From the NCBI GenBank assembly GCA_900073065.1, contig FJOG01000035.1, positions 366,317 to 430,316 on the forward strand: a DNA stretch of 64,000 nt. Direction: 5' to 3'. The DNA comes from Phialocephala subalpina. Taxonomy: Eukaryota > Ascomycota > Leotiomycetes > Helotiales > Mollisiaceae. This document shows positions 22,906 through 35,700 of the stretch, in pieces. Numbering within the stretch: the stretch's first letter is position 1; each line of letters opens with the position of its first letter. The notes under the pieces are model-generated. The model did not search any database. It saw nothing but the letters and a program-made list of their open reading frames with translations, and was not told the DNA's origin. The translations under genes were made by a program, and so were the position numbers.

Positions 22906-25606
22906 GTTTTTGATTCTGGAAAGCGTGTTGTCGTTGGGTGAGGTTCTTGGGGAGGGATGAGCTTGATTACACACTAGCACTGAAGTCGTAAGTTCAGGCT
23001 TGATGGTTACTTCCACTTGAGGACATAAAAGACGGGCATGAAAGAACTCAAAGTCCTGAGAACTGTCTGGTATTTTTGCGAGTTCTCTAGCGATGTCATT
23101 GAGCCATGTCTCAGATCTTGAGACAGTACAGAATCAAGGAATAAGTTGGAGGATCGAACGCTATTATACCGGGTTACTTCAGACAATAGACTTCGATGAT
23201 GTTGCAGCACTTCTGGGACAATGCGCTGGGTCTAAGCACGTGACTGGTGTCCCTTTTCCACCCGTCGTTTCTGGTCTGAAGTAGCCGAGACCGCTCTCTC
23301 GACGCATGCAGTCTCTTGAGTTCAAGATGTACTTGTCAACTTTCCTAGAAGTCGCTCACCGACGTCAGAGCCTACGACGTTCCCCAGAGATATGCGAAAG
23401 TTCAAAGGTGCAAATTCAGATGATCGCCACATCGGAACCCTCTCCAAAAGGTCTGCCATCAGGCCTCAGCAGCAGACATCCGCCTACCTTGCATTGATCA
23501 AACATCACGTGCGCCCGTACCCAACAAGCCACCAACCTGGTACTCGCTCACGATGCCTGCGTCATGCATCTGCATCTCGAAGCAGAAAATTTCCATCCGA
23601 TTGCAGCTATCGCATCTGAGACATTTTTTGGGCAGCAAGTCACCCCCACTTTCTTCAACCGGGGAAGGAGCATTGCCCAGCTCCCCGCTACTCACGGACC
23701 GTAGTTGATAGAAATCATGATGTTGAAGAAATGAACTGACTGTCTTGCGCCCAAAGCTTCGTGTGTCGAGTCCAGGCCGGTAGTCTGTAATCTAAACGGG
23801 AGAGCTCTCGTCCCGTTTCATTCGTCTGATAATGAAAGAGAGGAGAAAAACATGAGAGCCCAGATGTGACCGAACCAAGGCTCAACCTTCCCTAGGCCAA
23901 CTCGCTGCCTTTGCTCGAATGTAAGGCGGGAGCAGGTGTTGGAGAGATGAGACTTGACGTTGAGGCTTGCATGCAGGTCGTGCAGCAAGGGTCCTCATGC
24001 AGTTCGCTTAGTTGGTTTTGCGCAATGTTCCGAATCGGCGGGGTTGGTCTCTGCTCTGTGTAACCGTTTGTGTCGTGCGATCTGCCGGTTGAGGCTTGCC
24101 GGCTGTGCTAGCTCGTGCGGACCACGCGGTATAGAAGCAGGGTGATCGGAAGGTTGTTTCGTCAAGATTGGACTACAGAAGTGGCTGGGGTGAGGCAAGA
24201 AGGGTGGAAAACAGGAGTGCGTAGGGCTTATACTGTCGTGTGCTTGAGCAAGCATGTGGTCTGTGATGCTTCGCGGAGGGGAAGTTTGGGAAACCATCGG
24301 AGAATATTCTCCAGTGCGGGATAGAGTCGGGCATAGATCCTCCCTGCGATCAAAGCGGTCAACACTGCAGGCACTGGAACGAGATCCAATGGCCGTTTGC
24401 AGAAAAGTGTCGCATAGGTCGAGCTCGGTTGTGTCATGCCGCCAGCCGTCAGTTTGCACCCCGTCAGAGCAGTGGTTCACCTCCAGCAGGTCAAGCTCTG
24501 AGGAACCAGCGCTACAGTCAGCCCAAACTCAAGACGAGCGAACGCTTTAATTCGCGGAATTAGAGTGTCATAGGCCACGGCCACGTGCAGCGGTATCGAT
24601 GGCAAGGAATAGCCGCACTGGCAACGGCGCTTAGCGTGAAGCCACCTGATGCTCATGCCACAGAGAGAAAGTATAGACGTGAGCCAATTGAGGAATTGCG
24701 GTAGCGGGTCGTGAAAATCTTGAGAGATGACTGATACATCATCTGGCGACCCATGTTAGATTGTTGCGGCCGGCTTCATGGGGCAGGAGAGCCTTTGTCA
24801 AGCCTCCCGGCCTGGATAGATAGTGTAATGACAAGCAACAAGAAAATAGCAAATGCGGACGAGGCACGGCCTTTGCCGGTTGTGATTCCTTCTTCTGTAT
24901 CTCTAGAAAACCTTGGTATCATTTGTCTCTCGAAGGAGAATCCGCAGGAGCCATCTTCTCAAACTTATGTTCCGCTTATGTTCCGCTCTCGCATACAATA
25001 ATTGTGTATCATCGTCTCTCAGGCTCTTTAATATATGCCCGTACATATTCGATATCAGTAAGAGCTCGCATAATCTTGATCTTTCCAGCATTTTATCCAT
25101 AAGGAGGAGGCTTAATCCAGTCCATCATCTTGCAAGAAGTTTGGTAATCGGAAGGAAAACAACTGGTGCCGAATGTAAGAATCACCCTTCTCCTGCTCTG
25201 TTGGCGGTGTAGCAAGTACAGAATGATGACTGGATGTCAGATTGTGCAGCAAATAGCCTTGCGATCACCGGGTTCCGCAGAGAAGTCCAATAGAAGCATC
25301 GAAGCTCGATTGATCTAAGCTTCTGACCGCATTTCGCACTGGATAGTGGCAGCTCAACCAAGACAGAAATCCCAATCCTCGCCTTCAACTTGGGCACGAG
25401 TCGCCTCATGATCGGGAGGAAGGCGAATACTTCCATAGTCTGATTGCATGCATACGGACGTTTGAACGTATCGCTGCAGTGCATGTGCAGACGTCGAAGT
25501 GCATGAGCGGCCAGCTTCTGAAGCACATTCGACATTCGACGTAGAAGCATAACTATCGCAAAGCTGCATTGCCACTAAGACGGCGTAGCGGTGAGACGTT
25601 ACCAAA
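22906..25606. other. Gene-free region
   Basis: 2.7 kb with overlapping short ORFs on both strands. The longest is 161 codons (minus, 23995-24480), without domain or hydrophobic signature; I regard these as chance. The last 300 bp are probably promoter and leader of the Myb-like gene. Confidence 0.45.
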
Positions 25607-27442
25607 ATGTTTATCAACGCAGAACCCCGACATGTCTCGAACGGCTTCGAAACCTTTGTCCCCAGCCAAAGAGCGGAGTCATTGCATCAAAGACTTGTTG
25701 AGATGACGAACAACGATGTCAATGCGTGGAGTGTGTACCGGCCCGCAGCTCGTTCAACAGCTGACACTTGGGATCAGCACTTTGATGACTTTGGAAATAA
25801 CGAGAACTTCTTGGTAAATTTTCCCAGCAAGCGGAATACAGTAACGGAGCTGATAGATCTAGCAGGTTCAAGCTTTGTATGGAGGATACTTCCCAAACGC
25901 TACCCCGTGCTCTCAGAATCAAGTCGCCGACTTGCCAGAGACTGTCTCGTACGCTGTGCCTCAGGGTCAAAGTCATCGCAACAAGAGATCAGTTGCATGC
26001 CAAGATTCGACATCGACCATGAATTGTTTCGAGCAACCTAGCCCAATGCTCGGACACGACTATTCTCAATGGAGTCTCGGTCGTGGACGAGGCAGCTTTG
26101 CAGAATTCTCGAGCACTCAAAGGGTGTTCAAAGACTTCGCATATCAACCCTCGTCAGAGCCAGCATCCAACACGTTCATGTCAGCCGCTTCGTCTGGCAT
26201 CTCGACATCACCTTACTCGGAAGAAGCAGCTTTGGGCTCAACTGTGGACATCAATAGGACCAGTCCTGACACAGTATACAGCAATTACTCGCCAAAAACA
26301 ACACCTGCCTCTTCACAGATGTCAACGTCCTTTCCTTTGCAGAATGTCCAGCAGCTAGAGGCGAAGACGAACTGGTGGCCTGGAAGCACAAAAGGCACAA
26401 GAGACCAGATTCAATTCTCATACGACCTCTCAACGAGCTATGATGGTCTGCCAAGATACCAAGCTGAGCAACAGGCACAGCAATGTTCTAATCTATGGAG
26501 CATGACTTCCAATGTCCCAAACAAATGGGCATTACAACCGACTGACTCGACCACTATCTCGCCGAAAGCCTTGACGCTGAATGTCTCATCTGCATCACTG
26601 GCGTCATCTGGTTCAAGCCAAGGATCCATGATGGCACTCTCCGAGGCAAGCACGACCTCCAGCCTCGCAGATAGCGTGGGTGAACCATCAATGTCCGAGA
26701 ACTTGCCTGTCGTTGAGTCTCCACCAGTCTGTCGACCTCGTCAAATTCTGCCAGACTCGGGTTCTAGCTCTCGCAGAATCGTACCAGTACTGCCCAGCAA
26801 CGATGTCACCACGAGCCGGAACACCAGAAAGCGATCTGTCAAAGCTGTCGAGCCAGTACCTCATGCTCGAAGAAGCAGTCCTCCCTATCGCCTGGCTAGC
26901 AGTTCGACTTCTCGAGCTCAAAGATCGAAAGAGGATCATCCACGATCATCGGTCCCGAAGAGAATCGAACCTAAGCCTGTGGAACAAGTAACACAATCGT
27001 GGTCGAAGATAGGACATTCATCGCCAACAGTGCAGGCCGCACATCATCGAGACGCCAAAGATGATTTCCTTGTCCGATCCAAGTTAGCTGGAATGTCGTA
27101 TAAGGAAATTCGCAGACAAGGGAAGTTCACAGAAGCAGAATCGACACTGCGGGGGCGATTTCGCACCTTGACAAAGCACAAGGCGGCTCGAGTGAGGAAA
27201 CCAGAATGGAATGACAATGACGTGAGTTTGACTTGTGTGTTATAGCAAGAATCTCACTAATGAACCCCCAGATACGCTTACTGAAGAAGGCTGTTCGAAA
27301 GCTTACACATGGTGACCCAATGAAGAGCAAAGTCCCCTGGAAACAAGTGGCGGAGTATATAGCCAATAATGGTGGGTCATACCATTTTGGCAACGCGACA
27401 TGCCGCAAGCGATGGGACGAGCTTCATGAAGCATCAGGGTGA
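25607..27442 (+). CDS. Myb/SANT-like DNA-binding protein, 577 aa
   Basis: Exons 25607-25813, 25866-27221 and 27272-27442, all phase 0. Intron 1 is GTAAAT...CTGAT(branch)...CTAGCAG, 52 nt; intron 2 is GTGAGT...CTAAT...CCCCCAG. The N-terminal 450 residues are Ser/Thr/Gln-rich and disordered, typical of a regulator. The conserved end contains FLVRSKLAGMSYKEIRR, then RGRFRTLTKHKAARVRKPEW, WNDND/IRLLKKAVRKL and a final WKQVAEYIANNGGSYHFG...CRKRWDEL. Tryptophans at the spacing of a Myb/SANT helix-turn-helix, plus CRKRWDEL as a recognition helix, support DNA or chromatin binding. Probably nuclear. The first ATG is assumed; another Met lies at residue 33. Confidence 0.8.
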
Positions 27443-27720
27443 CAAGAGTTGTTGCTGCTGTTACTGCTGGACGACAGCATCCTTCTACCACCAAAGATAT
27501 ACCACAAGCTCTCACCTTTGTCGTTGGGAGTAGAATTGGTCGTGCTTGGTAAAACCGGTATTTAGAGCAGGGCGAGGTGTCGCTGGGGATAGCAAGTGTG
27601 CATAGGGATCGAGGTAGGACTTGGCTTGGCTGTGGACATCTGGTGTGTTCATGCTATGCGTGCTGCAATACTGTACTTGAACTTTAGACAGACACATCAA
27701 GTGTGCTTAATAATGCAAAA
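27443..27720. other. Short convergent 3' intergenic region
   Basis: 278 bp between the stops of the Myb-like gene (+) and the Ap4A phosphorylase gene (-). No other feature seen. Confidence 0.6.
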
Positions 27721-28720
27721 TCATAGACGTCCTTCCAGATTTTTGGATGAGATTCCGACGGCATTCAAGATTTCCATCAATCTCAACTCGTCGTCTTGTA
27801 ATGCATTCCACTCATCTTCAGTCTTGACGAGAAGAGTTCCTCCAAGAATGGTTCCATTTAGAGCAATTGGCCCAAGTAATTTCCCGTGGGTGTCTTGGAT
27901 CTTCGTACCTTCGGAGACTCGCGGGCATACGACGATTGCCCGGTCTGTAAGGCCAAGATTGTAACTAATGGATGACTCTTCGGATGTATTGTTCTCGGCC
28001 TTGCCAGACACCTGGCAGGCTTTGCCATAGAGCTCCAGATATAATTCATGAATCTGTTTCGAAGTCGGATTAATGGGCAATGCTGAGGCAAAGTATTTGA
28101 ATGGAAGGTCAATTTGTGGGCTCTTCGTTAGAGAGTCTGCCAACACCTCCCACTTCGAGGCTGGATCTATTCCACTGAGCATTGATTGTACCGGAAGAAA
28201 TTGAATGTGTCTATGCGGTTGGCTCGCCCCGGAATGTTCGCCGCTGTTGAAGAAGCCGAATAACTCCTCCCCCTCTTCTTTGTACGATCTGAGACATTCA
28301 TATGCAGCAGCCAGGTCATTTTCTTCTAGAAGGTCTGTCTGCTTCTTGAATTCTTTGGTAGCGAGAATGAAGTGGGCAGGGTTCACTGGGAATTTATTCA
28401 GCACAAGGTAGTGTGCAGGTGCGATGTCGGTAATAAAGAAGCCTGGAGGTGGATTTTCGAACGGATCGACCGGTTTTGAGTCCGCAGACTTATTTGACTT
28501 TGGTTTCTTCGCCAAGGCAGGTGAGAATCGAAGTTGAAACTAGGTGGTGGTGTCAGACATTAGGGCAGAATTGAGACATTCTCAGCTTGAGGAGACTCAC
28601 TGGAAGACCGTTGCATTGCAGAATCGCGACTTGAGTTGCGTAGAATGTCAAGTCTCCAAACTCTTGAGCTGCTTTGAATTGTTTCCGTACAAGGGAAGGG
28701 AGTCCTCGAATTGTCGCCAT
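27721..28720 (-). CDS. Ap4A phosphorylase / ATP adenylyltransferase (Apa1/Apa2 family), 312 aa
   Basis: Exons 28720-28601 and 28539-27721, phase 0; the intron is GTGAGT...CACCTAG. The ATG at 28720 gives the family-like start MATIRGLPSLVRKQF; an upstream in-frame ATG exists but lies outside the conserved part. After the splice the sequence FQLRFSPALAKKP and the FENPPPG block match Apa1/Apa2. The catalytic HxHxQ of the HIT-like fold is present in GASQPHRHIQFLPV. The C-terminal domain includes YNLGLTDRAIVVCPR and NGTILGGTLLVKTEDEW. The enzyme splits diadenosine tetraphosphate with phosphate into ATP and ADP. The length matches yeast Apa proteins (about 320 aa). Confidence 0.92.
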
Positions 28721-30779
28721 GTCTTTGAGGTTGTACGGAATACTCGAAGGAGAATAATAGAGCAAGAGACGTTGTTTGAGACTAGCTTGGATGACTAAGC
28801 TATCACAGTTTGCCCCCACCTCGATGAGCCCAAGGTCGTTTCTTCCTTCCTTTCACGTTTTTCACTTTTCAATGATTGCGGTATTCGCACAAAATTGATC
28901 AACAACTTACTGGAAATTAGGCCAGAAGGGTTTCGATTCTTCGACCAACATCTCAGATATTCAATTGAGTGGTTGGAGGCATTGCACATTGAGCAGTCCC
29001 TCACTGCTCCTCAACAGGCTGGGCCACCTCAACGTCTGCTGATGCTTGCTAAATCTCAAGATTCTTGTGCTACTTCTCATAGCTTGATATCACGATTCCT
29101 CCCTGCTAATTTGGCCGTCTGTTTCAAGAATACCCCTTGCTCTTTTGAATGTGATTGCACCGATGTCGTTTATGCTCCCTTTTCTACTTTTCATTACCAA
29201 TGATGGCCTTTTCCTTTTTCTCCTTTTCCATCCTGCCTATCAGAGCTTCAACCCAGCCAGATCTGAATTTTGTTGCACGTCGTAAAGGTATGACAACATT
29301 ATGCTTTTCACGACATCCAGCTTTCATAGGACGCAGTCCCAGCAGCTAGAAGCATGAAAGTACGATTCTGGAAATGTGGCTTCCATCATATGTATGATTG
29401 GCTAGCAGACGTTCGTACTGAATCGTACACCGCAACTTTCCGAGACCCTTGTCTTTTTGAGCGGTGTTCGAGAATTTCGATCCTCATGTTGACGGCCGCA
29501 GCCATTGCCCGGGAAAATGTGCACTTCATAATCGAAATCCTTGATCAAAATTGCCGGAAGTGTCAAATGCAAGCCAATTCAATATATTACAATATGCATT
29601 CATCTGTTCCCACAGTTCACTAAGTCGCAATCCTCACATCGAGTCTGCAATTTCAGGATCTCATCAGAAATTACAACCCGCGATCGAATCGTTCCACATT
29701 CCGCGAGTCTATGAAGATCTAGGCCTTCCACCATCTTCTCCAATGCAAAACAACGAGGCTGAAAACCCACGAGTTTGCGTGAACGCCACGTCCGCCTCAA
29801 GATCCTCGATACCAATGCTCCTCTTCCTCTGCAGATGTCTTGGAGCCACCCCCGTTCAGTAATCGCCTTGGGAACGCCAGGTTGAGCATCTCCGTTAGAA
29901 GGTGCCGGGAGTTATACGCCACAGCCAACGACAACGAGGTCGTGAGGTAATTGACATACGATGTTGAGATCTTGGGTTGAGATGAGAACGCGTGGAAGAA
30001 TGTGAGATGGTCGGCTAGATTGGCGTACATGCTGTATGTCTTGCAGGATGAGATCCGGGGGTTTGGGTTCAGGGGTTTGACCCCTGTGATCGGGAACAGG
30101 GCTGAGTTTATGGTGTGATATTTGAGATCTTCTGGAACATCTCGATGATTCTTGGAAAGGAGTACCTATTCCAGACAATTTTGAGGACGTGGAATATGGA
30201 AACGTGTGAGTAGGGGATCTGTACGCTAAACGAAGGCGAACTGTTCAGTGTGCATTTTATGCAGTCAACTCGGATCGATGCTCCCGGAGCGACATGCAAC
30301 AAGACATCTTCGCGGGGAACTGACTTCCTGATCGGCGATGTGAATTGAGTCAATAGATCTTGAGAGAGATGTAGCACAACTACAAGAACGATGAGCTGGA
30401 AGTAGTCCGTGGTTGAACAGAACATTGAATGACATACTAACTAGCTAGAGCGATCCATTTAATGAAGAGCAAACATTAGAACAGCTCCAACAGTATGGGA
30501 GTCGCTCAAGTTTGATGAATAAGAACGATAGATAATAATGTCTAGCACTAGCAAGACTCGAAGAGATTTCCTTAGCTAAAAGATAGTGTCATCTTCAAGT
30601 AAACTTTTCAATCTCGAGCTCCTCGACTCACCAAACCACCATTCCAACCGGCATAATGTCGTGAACGTCTAATTCATGAGTAGTACATTTAGTATAACTC
30701 GGACATCGATTCCTCATCATTACCAAAACAGGGAAATAAGCTTGCTTCTAATCCCTTGTCTCCAGTCATAGTACAAACA
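28721..30779. other. Gene-free region before the repeat array
   Basis: Only short ORFs in all frames. The first few hundred bases are the promoter side of the Ap4A phosphorylase gene. I see no domain, hairpin or repeat that I can support. Confidence 0.45.
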
Positions 30780-32775
30780 ACATCGTCCAGGCCCCAGCTG
30801 CCACGAGATCGCCGACTTCCCCCCCTCGTAACATCTTGACCGCCACCCGGAACCTCACATCTCGGCTCCAAACTTTTGGAGTGCGAATTGCAACAAATGA
30901 TCCATTTAATACAAGAAGCAAACAACCAATTCGACAGATCTCACGTTGCCATGCGTTCCTTGACTCGAGGTCCCGAATCTGCCTGCCGCAAGCTGCCACG
31001 GGCTGCCACGAGCTCAGCATCTCGGCTCCAAACTATTGGGCTCAGTAATGCAACAAGAGTGAATTTGTTTGGGGTTTATTAGAGAAGTCTCAAATAATGC
31101 AACCGACATCCGTGCTGCCACGAGTGTGCAAGTGTTGTCTATCACATCCCAGACCAAAGCCGCATCCGCCACCTCACTTCCATTTCACTCTTTCCCACAT
31201 CTTCGGCTCCGATCTTTGGGAGTGCGACAGGCAACATAAATTGTCCCTCGAATAGATGAAGTAGGGTAATTGATAGTCCCTCGTCCTGGGCGCTGCGCGT
31301 GGTTGTTACTTTGTCAGATCTCAACAGCCACATCCATCCGGCTGCACTTCCCACGTTTTTGCTTCCCGAACTTTCGAAATGCGAAGCGCAACAAGAGATG
31401 CACTGCACTGACCTTCTAAGATCGGATTTGAGAAGTCTTATCTCTTCGATGTCTCTCCTTGCTCGTGGAGACTGCCACGAGACAGTCTTGTCACATCCGA
31501 ATCCAGCCCATGCCAGCCGCATTCGTCACTTCACTTCCACCTTCTTTCCCCCACAATCTCGGCTCCCAACTTTCGGTCTGCGAAATGCAACAAAGGATGT
31601 CCCTCCTTATAGTTCTTAGCATCCAATTTGAGGGGTCTCACCTCCGTCTGTGCATGCCATGAGCTTGGCATCTCAACTATCACATCCATAATGACATGCT
31701 GGACCCAGCCATATTCATCGCCTCACATCCACCTCCTTTCCCCACGTTTTTCGGCACAGAATGAAATGCAACAAAGGCCTTGTGTTCCAAGAAGGAATGA
31801 AAGAGCATGCTTAAAGACGGGTCCGAGGTTGCTTACTGTCCCTGTCACGAGCTCGAGCTCAAACGTCCCGCCTCATCTCTCCGCCATAATGTAGCAGAAG
31901 GCTACTTCGGTACCAAAAATCTCCCTCGAGACGTGCAACAAAACCTTTCAGCTATCAAGTTTCATCTCCTCAACTTTATTTTCCTCCCCATCCTCATATC
32001 CCCATACGAACGTATCCAGCCCGCTCTACCATGATATCTTCCGAGCTTCCCAACCACCAGCCATGCAGCAACTGAAGGCTGCTTTGGTATCAAGAGCCAG
32101 CCCACAACTTGCAATAAAGGCCTTTCAACTGTCAAGCTTCATCTCGTCTCACTACTTACAATTCCCCGAGCTTTTACAAACTTCTTACCCCAACACCAAC
32201 CAGAGCCTGGAAGGCTGCCTCGGTACCAAGTTGCTTTCTTAAGACTTGCAACAATTCCATTCACCCGTCAACTTCTATCTCATCTCACTTTCTCTCTCCT
32301 CCATCTTACAATTTTCCGAACCTCTATAAACCAACTTCAACCCCACGGAAGACTGCCTCGGTACCAAGCTTCCTTCTTACGATACGCAACAAGACTATTG
32401 TACAGTCAAGTCTCATCTCATCTCACTTTCTCTTCCCTCCTCATCCTACCCCTTTCTCCCTATCTTACCTTCTTCTCCGAGCCTCACCGCCAACCAACCT
32501 GCGGATAGCTGCCGCGTTACCAAGAATCCAACCTACGACAAGCAACAAAGACCTTTCTTATCTCATCTTCTCCTTCTCCTAATCTCATCCTCTCATGCAA
32601 TCCAGACCTGCATTTCTGATTCCCGCCCCCATCGCTGCAACGTTGACATTGACAACCCAAACCGTCAACCCAAGGAACCAGAACGGAAGTTAAAAAGCCC
32701 ACCTACCAAACCACCACTTCCTCGCTTCCAAAAAACAGACATGCGAAACGCAACAAAAGGTCCCACCTGTAAAAA
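30780..32775 (+). repeat. Degenerate tandem array, about 12 units of 137-208 bp
   Basis: A gcaacaa core recurs at 30891, 31051, 31232, 31389, 31588, 31769, 31936, 32112, 32249, 32387, 32543 and 32751, on average 169 bp apart. In the left half each core follows ctcggctccaaactt(t)-(g)gg..tgcgaa, and a second box ctgccacgag recurs (30797, 31005, 31111, 31468, with variants at 31662 and 31838). In the right half the preceding box becomes gctgcctcggtaccaag and the core is followed by a tcatctcatctcac block. The units are clearly related but strongly diverged. There is no ORF through the array and no similarity to a transposon that I recognise. Confidence 0.8.
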
Positions 32776-33872
32776 GCCCGAAGCCATTACCAAACTACCA
32801 GGCCAAATCTCACCCAGTCCAGTCGCCCACATGCGGAAGCAGGGTTCCTCTTCCTCTTCACGCGGTATTCACCGGATCCCTAACGGGTAGGTGCTCGGCT
32901 TTCGATCCCCATTCAAATTTCCAGCCGGGCGTTTGCGTAGGAGGCTTGTGATTCTCAGGAACGCGTCCCTCAATGCTTCAATTTCTGGTTCAGCCGTGTC
33001 TCTCATGCTTCGTTTTTCGTTCTCATCCCATCTACCAAGCGCCGGACGGATTGAAGTTCGCATTAGGTTTCTAAACACTCTAGGAATAGAATGATGTGCT
33101 CGGACCGTTATCCGAGACCTGACGCGATGGTTTTCGGATAAGAGTGGGGATACGGTACCTTCAGCTTCGGTTGAGCGTGGAGAATTTTGAAGGTGAACTT
33201 TGGAAAGCATGAAGCTCGGAATATTTTTATGTGGTAAATGAATCAACGAACGGATGGAAAGTAGCTGCGTTGGGATGTACCACGGACGGTGGAAGATTTC
33301 ATGTTCCGTTCGACGCCCAACCAAACTTCAAGACCTTCAAGCACAAAGTTTGGAAAGCATGAAAGTTTTCGGGGAAATGCAATAGAAATGAATCAAAGGA
33401 AGTTTTAATGAACGGACGAACAATGCTATAAATAAAGCCGTTTGGATGTCTACGGACAATTAGAAATTTCATATTCAGTTTCAACATTTTTCCGACAGCA
33501 TGAAACTGACATGAACGCGGACTTTCTAGCAATGAAAAATATCAGATCAAAGCTCGAACTTTGAACAATGAACAATGACCCTTGATGCAAATGGAAAAGT
33601 CAAAATAATGTCCATTCCCTAGTAGGAATGAAGTGTGGTATCAAAAATAATTATATTGTACGAAGTGTCGATGGTCAATTTACCATCTTCTCAAACGTTG
33701 ATGCAAGGCTCGAATGACTAAAATGCCAATGCCAACGCAATGCTATGCTTATGCTCATGCCAAAGCAATACTGTATACCACCCATAAGGATCGTTTCGTC
33801 AGCCATTATCGTCATTTCATGCTCCTTGTCTTCTCCTTTCCCTCCCTTCCATCAGACCCCTCTTCCGTCCTG
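32776..33872. other. Gene-free region 3' of the CoA-transferase
   Basis: Contains the duplication described separately. A minus-strand ORF of 151 codons (32869-33324) has an Arg-rich second half but no recognisable family, and overlaps the first repeat copy. I do not support it as a gene. Confidence 0.4.
33180..33490 (+). repeat. Diverged tandem duplication, period about 150 bp
   Basis: Both copies contain in order tttggaaagcatgaa (about 33199 and 33349), a/taaatgaatcaa, gaacggac/t, ggatgt..acggac and g/agatttcat. The second copy is A-richer. It lies about 400 bp after the large array with a similar period. Confidence 0.6.
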
Positions 33873-35700
33873 TCAGCCATCCACAACCTCTTTCTCAACC
33901 TCCCAATCCTCCCAAGTCGGACTATCAAATCCATTCGGTCGACTCGTCCTCTCGAATCCAACCCTCAACCCCTCAATCCTAACCGGACTCCTACACCAAC
34001 AGATCTCCTCTTGGAAGCCTCTACTGTACGCTTTCTGCATAAGTCGCATATCGAACAACTCGGGATGAACCCTCTTCATACTCCTCAGTGCTCTGCCACC
34101 AACCTCATCCACACTATCCGCATGTCTCAGACGAAAAAACTCCTCATCATGTTCCCTCCGAACCTTGTCTTGGACATCCGAATCATAAAGACCTAGACCG
34201 AGAAGGAAGACGTCGTATTGACATAACGACGTTCTGCCGACCCAACTACCGCCTTCCTTCGCCCGGCGATACAAGCCTGTCAAAGCTGCGATGGCGCCTA
34301 TACATCCAGTACCATAATCCGACATAGGGAACGGAGGAACAACAGGTTCATTGAGCCCCATGAACTCTCCCTGCGCCCATGCGACGCCAGTAACGCAGTC
34401 TGCGATCTGCTGCCATCCAGGCCGACCTGCCCACTCGCCTTGGTAGCCGAAACAATCCTCTGCGACGTACACGATACCTTTACCGCGTCCTTTCACTAAG
34501 TCGAAGATCTGCTGTGGACTGTAGCCTAGTCTTTCTAGGCTTCCGGGGCGGTAGCCGTCGAGTACGACGTCGGCGGTCTGCAAGAGGTCTTCGAATGCTT
34601 TCCGGCCTTCGGGAGTCTTGAGGTCGATGTCGCAGGTGTGTTTGCCGGTGTTGCCATCGACTTGGAAGAATGGGACGTCGGAGAGGTTGGGCGATGTCAG
34701 TTTGATTACTTGTGCGCCGTATTCTGCCAGGGTTCGACCCATTGCTGGCCCGGCGATGATGCGGCAGAGCTCGAGGACGCGAATACCGGTGAGGACTTGT
34801 GGTTTTGAGTCAGGAGTAACGGGTGCTGTATTCGACGGGAATGGCGCAGGATTAGACGAGTCTTCAAGTTTGGTAAGTTGCCATGGAGGGACGGAAAGGA
34901 GAGTTTTGCCCTCAGCAATGGTTAGACAAAGCAACATGACCAGAGGACCAGGTACTTACATGACTTGTCTTCTTAAAGTCTTCCCATTTTAACGCCGGTA
35001 CACCTGCTTGTCTTTCTCTAGCATTCATCTCCTCCAACTCCTCAACGGTGAACTTCTTCACATGGCTCTCAATAACGTCTATGCATTCTCGGTAGTCCGT
35101 GAGGTCCGGTCGATGTGCTTCCAACCCAATCATATTCAAGGTCTTGCCTGCCTCGAGAGAGCCATGGATATGGTAATACTCTCCAGCATTCTTGGTTTCG
35201 TAAAGGTTCGCCGAGAGTCTCCGATATAAAATAGCTTGGGCTTTCAGTAAGTCGGTATCTGGCAATGTTAGCAACCGCAGATGGAATGATTTCCTTCCCC
35301 AACCTTTCAACTTCGACTTGACATTTGGGTCCTGCTTTCCTAGGCCACCAATGGTAGCTATGTATGTTGAAAACAAGAAGGTCGCTGTCTGCTCCAAATC
35401 GACCTCAATTTTCCTTGTCTGCCTTTCATTTGGATATCGGAGGTTTGCAAGTGCTGCTACCACACTTGCCTCGACCGACTTCAAGGCAACGGTAGCCTCT
35501 GTCTCTTTGAACGGGCACGGAAAGTAAATCTGAGTTCCATCGGTTGCGGTCGTCAAAGTCACCCCCTTCAGATGTTCTGCAAACTCGGGTAGTAGCTGAT
35601 CGGCAACGAGATTCTGCAGCGCTTCTGTGGCTTTCCTGCTTCCCTCCAATACCGAATAAGGTGATCGTACGCCGTCTGTGCAACCACCATCTTCTACCAT
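33873..35700 (-). CDS. Class III CoA-transferase (CaiB/BaiF family), 592 aa
   Basis: Exons 35700-34960 and 34910-33873, phase 0; the intron is GTAAGT...GCTGAG. The ATG at 35700 (MVEDGG) is chosen over one 17 codons upstream because that extra segment looks like leader. The N-terminal 240 residues form a first lobe without classic motifs. The second lobe is typical CaiB: GIRVLELCRIIAGPAMGRTLAEYGA, then TCDIDLKTPEGRKAFEDL, VVLDGYRPGSLERLG and GWQQIADCVTG (likely the conserved Asp region). The family moves CoA between carboxylic acids or acts as a racemase; the substrate is unknown. Exon 2 goes from C-rich to G-rich along the coding strand. The C-terminal 30 residues are acidic and Trp-rich. Confidence 0.87.

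Noticed and set aside
23995..24480. 161-codon minus-strand ORF
   Set aside because: No recognisable domain, low-complexity composition, and comparable ORFs on the other strand.
30836..31894. Series of 60-126-codon ORFs across the repeat array, considered as a repeated small-peptide gene
   Set aside because: Frames are not kept from unit to unit and stops fall at different places, so the repeat is not protein-coding.
32869..33324. 151-codon minus-strand ORF
   Set aside because: Overlaps one unit of the tandem duplication, has no family, and has no splice partners.
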